Assembly (NCBI RefSeq): GCF_005239225.2
Contig: NC_133284.1
Location: 28,754,339 to 28,818,338, forward strand
Direction: 5' to 3'
From: Populus alba
Taxonomy: Eukaryota; Streptophyta; Magnoliopsida; Malpighiales; Salicaceae
Length of the DNA stretch: 64,000 nt
Of this stretch, positions 58,508 to 64,000 are shown piece after piece (the first letter of the stretch is position 1; every line of letters begins with the position of its first letter). The position numbers and the translations under genes were made by a program. The notes below the pieces were generated by a model, which was given only the letters and a program-made list of their open reading frames with translations, did not search any database and was not told where the DNA came from.

Positions 58508-58705
58508 AGCATAGTTGCTATGATTTTTTAAAATATTTTTTTATTTAAAAATAAATTAAAATAATATATTTTTTAATTTTTAAAAATTATTTTTGATACT
58601 AAACATATTAAAATAATCTAAAAATACTAAAAAAATATATTAATTTAAAATAAAAAAAATATTTTTTTATTTTTTTAAAAAAATACTTTTAAAACACTAT
58701 TTAAA
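58508..58705. repeat. AT-rich MITE-like repeat, copy
   Basis: It carries the same body plan as 651-848: AGTTGCTATGATTTTTTAAA, TTTTTGATACTAAACATATT, AAAATAATCTAAAAATACTA, ending AAAATACTTTTAAAACAC. No coding content. Confidence 0.55.
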
Positions 58706-59127
58706 TGACACATATCAAACTGAGGAGTGTACAAGAGCTTCGTATCTTGCTCATTATTGATCAACAGAGATTGTCCTTGGTCCATTATGATTAATATTCA
58801 ACGATTCTTTAAGATATATTTGCTTTTAATTATCTGACATAAATTATTACAATTTAGTGGTTTGCTAATTTTGCACTGAGAAAATCACATGCATATTCAT
58901 GAACAATATGATTATGCACCTAAACCATTCAAAGCATAGTTATTTTTTGAGTTTTTTTTACAACTTAATTAGATATTTAACTTCGTACGTATAGCATGGA
59001 AATGTAAATGAGAGTGGATGGCGGTTGATCTAGTGCAGTAAAATATGGATTTGTTGGGCTGCAAAAATTGCACTCCAAGAAAATGAATACTGAAATTTAA
59101 GATCAAGGGGTCTGAGAGTCTTTGAAC
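58706..59127. other. Intergenic DNA, nothing identified
   Basis: AT-rich DNA between a MITE-like copy and the TRIM element. No gene or structured repeat is seen. Confidence 0.45.
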
Positions 59128-59418
59128 CGTAAAAGAATCATCTCAACCCAATAGCTTAACCTATTAGATAAGATTTCAAGAAATGATTTATATTATTTTC
59201 TAACACATTCTCTCAAGTGAAAGTCTTTTGAGCTTGAAACTTTCATATATACATATTACCTTGTGCTTAATTTTTATTAAATAAATGGGGATGGTGAGAT
59301 TCGAACTCGTGACCGCTTGGTCATCAAGGTTCTGATACCATGTTAAAGAATCATCTCAACCCAATAACTTAAGCTATTATGTGAAATTTTAAGAAATAAT
59401 TTATATTATTCTCTAACA
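59128..59418 (-). mobile_element. TRIM element (terminal-repeat retrotransposon in miniature)
   Basis: Two direct repeats of about 78 bp flank a 135-bp interior: 59128-59205 and 59341-59418. Both contain AAAGAATCATCTCAACCCAATA and TTTATATTATT.TCTAACA. On the minus strand the repeat begins TGTTAGAGAATAATATAAAT and ends TTTAACA. A tRNA-Met-type primer-binding site TGGTATCAGAACC (59328-59340) directly follows it. A purine-rich tract ACTTGAGAGAATG abuts the second repeat. The whole is about 290 bp with no coding capacity, which defines a TRIM. The left repeat's outer end is slightly degraded and no clean target duplication is visible. A decayed relative lies at 33646-33905. Confidence 0.78.
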
Positions 59419-60378
59419 CAACGAACTATGTAATTTTATTTACTGGTGTTCTTTTTCTTAGGGTTCCTGTTATCTATGCATCTTCAACCTAACAGAGATA
59501 GCCCGAGAACGTATTCCAGGCATGGAATGAGCCCACAACTGCTGCCAGCCAACTTAGAGCATCAGTGCCATTCCCATCAACCCATGACCAGTAACCTAAA
59601 GACTAGCAATTAAGTAATTTGCCATCATATTTTTTTATACACACAATGTCAAATTCTGTAAGTAACGTTGTTTTGTTGAGTAAGATTATGGAATAAATTA
59701 ATGAGCAGCTATGAAAATATTTTCGAGGAATATCTGATGCTGGACTAAATTAATATTTTTAGCTTAATCATATATTTTAACTAAATTGACAGTTAATTTG
59801 ACTATATATTGCACCACAACATTTTCCCTCCTGCCGCTACAAAATTGAACTTACTGATTAACAACCATTTACATGATCGAGCAACGAGTGAACTTTTAAA
59901 GCTAAAAAAGAATAAAAAAATCTCCATCCAAATAACTAATAATTCAAGACGTGTTCCTATATAAATATTTGAATTGGATATATGTTTGCAACTAAGGAGA
60001 GGATGAGTAAGCAAATCATTGGATGCTTGCATCTTTAAAGCTGAAAACGCTAGCTGGCGGCGCCACCATGCCTTATTAAGATATATAACCATCATTAACA
60101 AAACCAAGTGCATCAGTGGCATTGTTTACGTATAGAATGTTTACAAATTGCTATTTAACTAGTATACATGTCACTAAAACCGAAGGAAGCACTATTATAA
60201 TTGACATAACAGTACCCGACTATCGATTTGACGAAGCTGATGCCCTCCCATCACGCCGGCTAAACTGATTCCTCCCCACTAAGATATTCATTATACAAGC
60301 AAAAGCATCCATGATGTTTGTCTTTGCCTTTACACGTAGTGCATACGCTTCGTAACCTATAATTAGCAGCAAGGATAC
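59419..60378. other. Intergenic DNA, nothing identified
   Basis: Mixed-composition DNA between the TRIM and the LTR element. The minus-strand frame at 59802-60122 has no recognisable domain. Confidence 0.45.
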
Positions 60379-61365
60379 TGTAACAGTGTCAAATGTGCAC
60401 GAGGTGCATACTTTGGCAGGCTGTCCAAAACAATGCTTAAGGTTGTTGGCAGTCATGCCAATAATAGGACAAATTGACAGCGCAGATTTGTGTAGTTGTA
60501 GGTTCGTCAAAGGAAAATTAGCAGCATAGATTGTTGACGAATATGAGCTGGACGCTAGATTGTCCACGCTAGGTAGGAAAACTCATTAGGGGGATAGGCT
60601 GATGAGAACAGGGCTGTCGTGAAATTTGGCAGCGCTGATATTGGTAGCCTGCACGCAGATATGATTTTGGCAGCACATAGTAGCTTGTGCAAGTCATGGC
60701 TTCGACTTAGCAAGATCTAAAACTTGGATGAAGGTCTGTCCAAGGCATGCAAGAGACCTAACAGTTGATGCAACACAAATTGTCAATTGGGGCTGCCAGG
60801 TGGGCACACAGAACATGGGTTAGTGGCAATTATAGGCATCCAAGATCATGAGATCATGGGGCAGAACGTGGGGCAGAACATGTGTTGCTCTACAAGTTGC
60901 CGGATCATGGGATAACGGGGAGTAAATGTCCACTACTTATTGGAAAATAGGCCATTAAGATCATGAAGAGCATGGCAGAGAAAGTGCCCCACTATGTCCT
61001 GAAAAATAGGGATCATAGGTGTGCCTTGTAGCTTACATATTTGTGTATAAATAGGTTAGAAAGCTTTGGTTGTGTAGCATACAATTTATGTAATAGCACA
61101 CACACACTTATTGTGTAATCCTTTGTTGACGAGATAAATAAGGGTTGAGAGTTCTTGTATTCTTGGTGTGCTATTGCTTGGTGTTGTGCATTGTCACTGT
61201 GTATTCCGCTTGTTTGCGTAATGTGAGAGAGTATGAGAAACCTTTTAGTGAGGGAAACACTTAGTTACTAGGCAAAATGAGTGAATCGGTGAGGGATTGG
61301 CCGAGTCTAGTGGAGACTAGGCTGTTGCACGGGTCTATTTGTGGAGTGAAAAATTTACCTTGTGA
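60379..61365 (+). repeat. 5' LTR of the remnant element
   Basis: About 985 bp, starting with the TG dinucleotide. A TATA box TATAAATA lies at 61046-61053, so the U3 promoter is in the second half of the LTR. The exact end is set only by the PBS a few bases downstream (…CCTTGTGATAAT|TGGTATTAGAGC). Confidence 0.75.
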
Positions 61366-61374
61366 TAATTGGTA

Positions 61375-62985
61375 TTAGAGCGTGGTTGCTTTCTTAGCAG
61401 GACAACTATGGGCAAATTGACATATTGATTTAGGAGGGCTACCATTTATACCGATGGATAGGCAGGTTTCAATGTAATGATTAACAATGAGAATGTTGAT
61501 GCTTCTTTTGACAAATCGGTGGATTGATTTGGGAGAACCATCGTTGCTGTCAATGGACTGGAAGACTTGAGAATAGAGCACGATTTGAGTTCAGGACGAA
61601 ACAATGGATAGTTTCATAACACAAATGATGGATAATTCTGTGGGGGCATATCGAAGGGCTGATTTGTTCGTAGCCATTTTGTTAAAAACTTGCAAGCATT
61701 TTTGGGCAGAGTTGGTGTTTAAAAGCTTTCGAAGTTTGATGGCTTAACTACTCTATGGGCAACGCAAAGTGATGACAAAGGATCAAATTAAAGATGGGTT
61801 CTGATTTGGCCATCAAAATTGTCGATGGACTAGCAGACTTGAAAGCAGGGGCTAGCAAAGAGACTTCTGGGGTTTTTGAGTTTTTATCAAAGCCTAAGAG
61901 GAAGGTTGGGCGAAACAGAAGAAGAAGCAATTTAGTGGGAGCCCAAACTTGCAGCTGGCGATGAAAGGTCAGATGAGAAGGCAAATCGGTAAGGGTTTGA
62001 AACTGAATTTACACTGCTTTCTTAACGATGGAAATTACTTTGTGAAGGATCGTTGTCAAAAGAGGAGAAACCTTGATGCTGTTAATGTGGAAGATGGTGT
62101 TGGGACATTTGCACACGTACACCTCATACGTGTGCACAACAACTAAGTCGGGTTCTTGGTTGTGTAATGGAAGATTTGGAAAAGGTGAATATGTTGTCTT
62201 GGTGAAGGCAGAATACAAGAATTTTGTGCGTTTGGATGATAGATTGTTTGACATGATGGAAGCAAAATTTAACGGCTGGGTTAAGAGACTTATTCATGTG
62301 GCCAAACGAATTGAGGAGGATGTTGCCTGGCTAGACTGCCTAGTATAAGGCAGAATTGATGCCTTCGGTGGGGACCTTGACAAGGGATAGTACAAGGTAA
62401 AGAAGACAAAATGGATTACTGAAATGAAAATTTAGTTGTGAGTGGCTAGCCTAGTCGATGAGGATTTAGGTGTGGCAAAACTGTCTTGGGCGAGGCAGAA
62501 TTTGAGGATTTTCGTAACTTTGATGATAAACAAATCATGGTGATGAAAGTAGAGTTGATTGTCGTACAATGGACAAGTAAGCAATATCTAAAATTGATGC
62601 ATGCAGGTTTGGCACGTAGAATGGTTAGAGAATTAAATGTTCATATGGGAGCTCATATGGTTCTTCAAAGTGATTTTATATGAATGTATTTTGTGAAGAG
62701 GGATGGATACCTAGGATGCTTGTGATTAGTGTCCGAACTTCATGAAAACACACTTCCGAGTATGTGTGTTTGACATATGTCAAAAACTAACCGGCCAACA
62801 CACAATTGTGTCACAGCTTGGTTTTGAAAGAGGTTGACAAAGAATTTGGTGTATTGAATTGTTCTTGAATGTGGGCAAAGCTAGAGGTTTTGTGGGGAGA
62901 AACATGGATTGTGACAAGGAACAAATGTGATGTAAAGGTACTTCAAATTTGATCCGACAAGGGCATCGGGTTCTTTTGGTGGGGG
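61375..62985 (+). pseudogene. gag-like interior of the LTR element (decayed)
   Basis: No long frame survives. One recognisable piece, 62015-62056, encodes CFLNDGNYFVKDRC followed by QKRRNLDAV. This is the degraded zinc knuckle of a plant retrotransposon gag (CX2CX4HX4C), with the second Cys and the His replaced. Upstream are Lys/Arg-rich pieces (KPKRKVGRN). Two related segments, near 62195-62260 (AAGGCAGAATACAAGAATTT) and 62495-62560 (AGGCAGAATTTGAGGATTTT), suggest an internal duplication. It would have encoded capsid/nucleocapsid functions. Confidence 0.65.
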
Positions 62986-63441
62986 TGGTTTGTAACAGTG
63001 TCAAATGTACATGAGGTGCACACTTTGACAGGCTGTCCAAAATAGTACTTAAGGGTGCTAGCAGTCATGCCAACAGTGGGATAAATCGGCTGCGCAGATT
63101 TGTGCAGGTTAGGTTCGTTAAAGAAAAATCAACACCATAGATTGTTGACAAACATGGGCTGGATGCTGGATTGTCCACGCTAGGCAGGAAAACTCATCAG
63201 GGGATAGGGTGATGAGAATAAGGGCTGTCGTAGAATTCAACAATGTTGACATTGGTAGCCTTCACGCAAATGCGAATTCGGCAACGCAGACATTGGCAAC
63301 CTGCACACAAATGCGATTTTGACAGTGTGCAACAACTTGTGCAAGTCATGGGTTTGACTTGGCACGATCTCAAACTTAGACTAAGGACTGTCCAAGGCAT
63401 GCAAGAGACCCAACAACTAACACAGCACAAATTGGCACTTA

Positions 63442-64000
63442 TCATGTCGACAAGGTGTCACTTTTCCTCGTATGAAAGAAAGGCGCTTCACTTAAATTTT
63501 CTTCTGGGAGTTGGACTGAATACTGATACCTTTTTGATCCATAGACGCACGTTACCATTTTTCTGCAAAGATTTTTATGAATTCATTCATCTTAATCCTT
63601 GTAAACAGTTTTATGGTCCAAAAGGTTTGTCATAATAACCGAAGACTAAGGTCAGAATTAAAGATTGGTTAAATAAAAAGGGTCAAAGATGGGGGATCTA
63701 AGTCACATGGCATGAAGGAAAGAAATCGAACATTATCATCGGAAGAAAAAGAAATTCTTATAGCAGAGTTGATTATAACTTAATACTTCTAGTTTATAAA
63801 AAAATTGATTAACTAATTTTGATTTTAAAGGTCAGTCCATGATTAATAAAATATGTTCTATTTTTTAATGTTTAAGTTCAAACCATTAATATAAAGTTAT
63901 TAAATTCTTCTGAAATCACTAAGCCAATGGGTTAAGTGAGCTCTTAAAATCGCTTAAAGAAGACTTAATCTACATTAACGTGCAGGTTGATACGAGAATA
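63442..64000. other. Intergenic DNA at the window edge
   Basis: After the truncated 3' LTR the DNA is mixed and then AT-rich. The frame running to 63635 starts inside the LTR and shows no domain. Nothing else is recognised. Confidence 0.4.

Larger units (their letters stand above)
60379..63441 (+). mobile_element. LTR retrotransposon remnant, gag-derived interior, truncated 3' LTR
   Basis: The 5' LTR begins TGTAACAGTGTCAAATGTGC at 60379 and ends near 61365. The primer-binding site TGGTATTAGAGC follows at 61370. The interior is only about 1.6 kb. It ends with a polypurine tract GGTGGGGGTGG (about 62978-62988) next to the 3' LTR, which begins TGTAACAGTGTCAAATGTAC at 62991. The 3' LTR matches the 5' one for about 450 bases (GGCAGGCTGTCCAAAA/GACAGGCTGTCCAAAA, ATTGTCCACGCTAGG, GTCCAAGGCATGCAAGAGAC) and breaks off near 63441. 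The LTRs have diverged clearly, so the insertion is not young. There is no polymerase, integrase or protease, so it was non-autonomous or has lost them. Confidence 0.85.

Noticed and set aside
59280..59345. A tRNA gene suggested by GATTCGAAC and GTTCGAATC-like words
   Set aside because: There is no cloverleaf. The words belong to the interior of the TRIM element, which carries a tRNA primer-binding site.
1..64000. CRISPR arrays, rRNA operons, bacterial-type operons
   Set aside because: The window is plant nuclear DNA with spliceosomal introns; the direct repeats seen are minisatellites or transposon parts.

Overview
The window is plant nuclear DNA, most likely from a poplar or willow relative (Populus/Salicaceae). 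It is very AT-rich between genes. The genes have short GT-AG introns, plastid targeting and plant-only families (GRAS, CYP707A, PPR). Long stretches carry dispersed repeats of a kind I associate with Populus. The species call is inference; no similarity search was run.

Layout. Positions 1-230 hold the last exon end of a GRAS gene that begins outside the window. A second, intact GRAS gene of the same LISCL (SCL9/14/33-like) type lies at 12.8-14.9 kb on the same strand, so the left end is a tandem GRAS locus. The 12.5 kb between them is repeat-filled: a hairpin-rich MITE-like element at 3.4-4.2 kb, an A-rich array at 5.5-6.8 kb, the same repeat type inverted at 8.6-10.1 kb, and a decayed MRS2/CorA magnesium-transporter pseudogene at 10.27-10.81 kb. 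From 15 to 19.6 kb come small MITE-like copies and an LTR-like block containing two minisatellites, one made of 52-bp units that each encode a short hairpin.

Two multi-exon housekeeping-type genes follow tail to tail: UFD1 (plus strand, 9 coding exons, 20.96-23.20 kb) and a HAD-superfamily pyrimidine 5'-nucleotidase-like gene (minus strand, 8 exons, 23.85-25.61 kb). The region 26-35 kb is gene-poor and holds a 150-160-bp unit array, MITE-like copies and a TRIM-like element. At 35.17-36.39 kb is an intronless gene for a plastid-targeted, multi-membrane-span ICMT/PEMT-type methyltransferase. The region 36.4-44.9 kb has no gene I can support. CYP707A, the ABA 8'-hydroxylase, occupies 44.90-49.38 kb on the minus strand with 8 exons and a last intron of about 1.6 kb.

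The right part is again mobile-element territory. A complete but dead PIF/Harbinger element sits at 53.42-56.08 kb, with TTA target duplications, a DDE transposase and a Myb/SANT-like partner, both broken. A truncated PPR pseudogene follows at 56.3-56.9 kb, then a TRIM element at 59.1-59.4 kb and a gag-remnant LTR retrotransposon at 60.4-63.4 kb with PBS, PPT and a truncated 3' LTR.

The genes do not form one pathway. Linked themes are ABA breakdown (CYP707A, with an ABRE/G-box about 1.6 kb upstream), ubiquitin/CDC48 protein turnover (UFD1) and stress-type GRAS regulation. No rRNA, tRNA or CRISPR feature was found.
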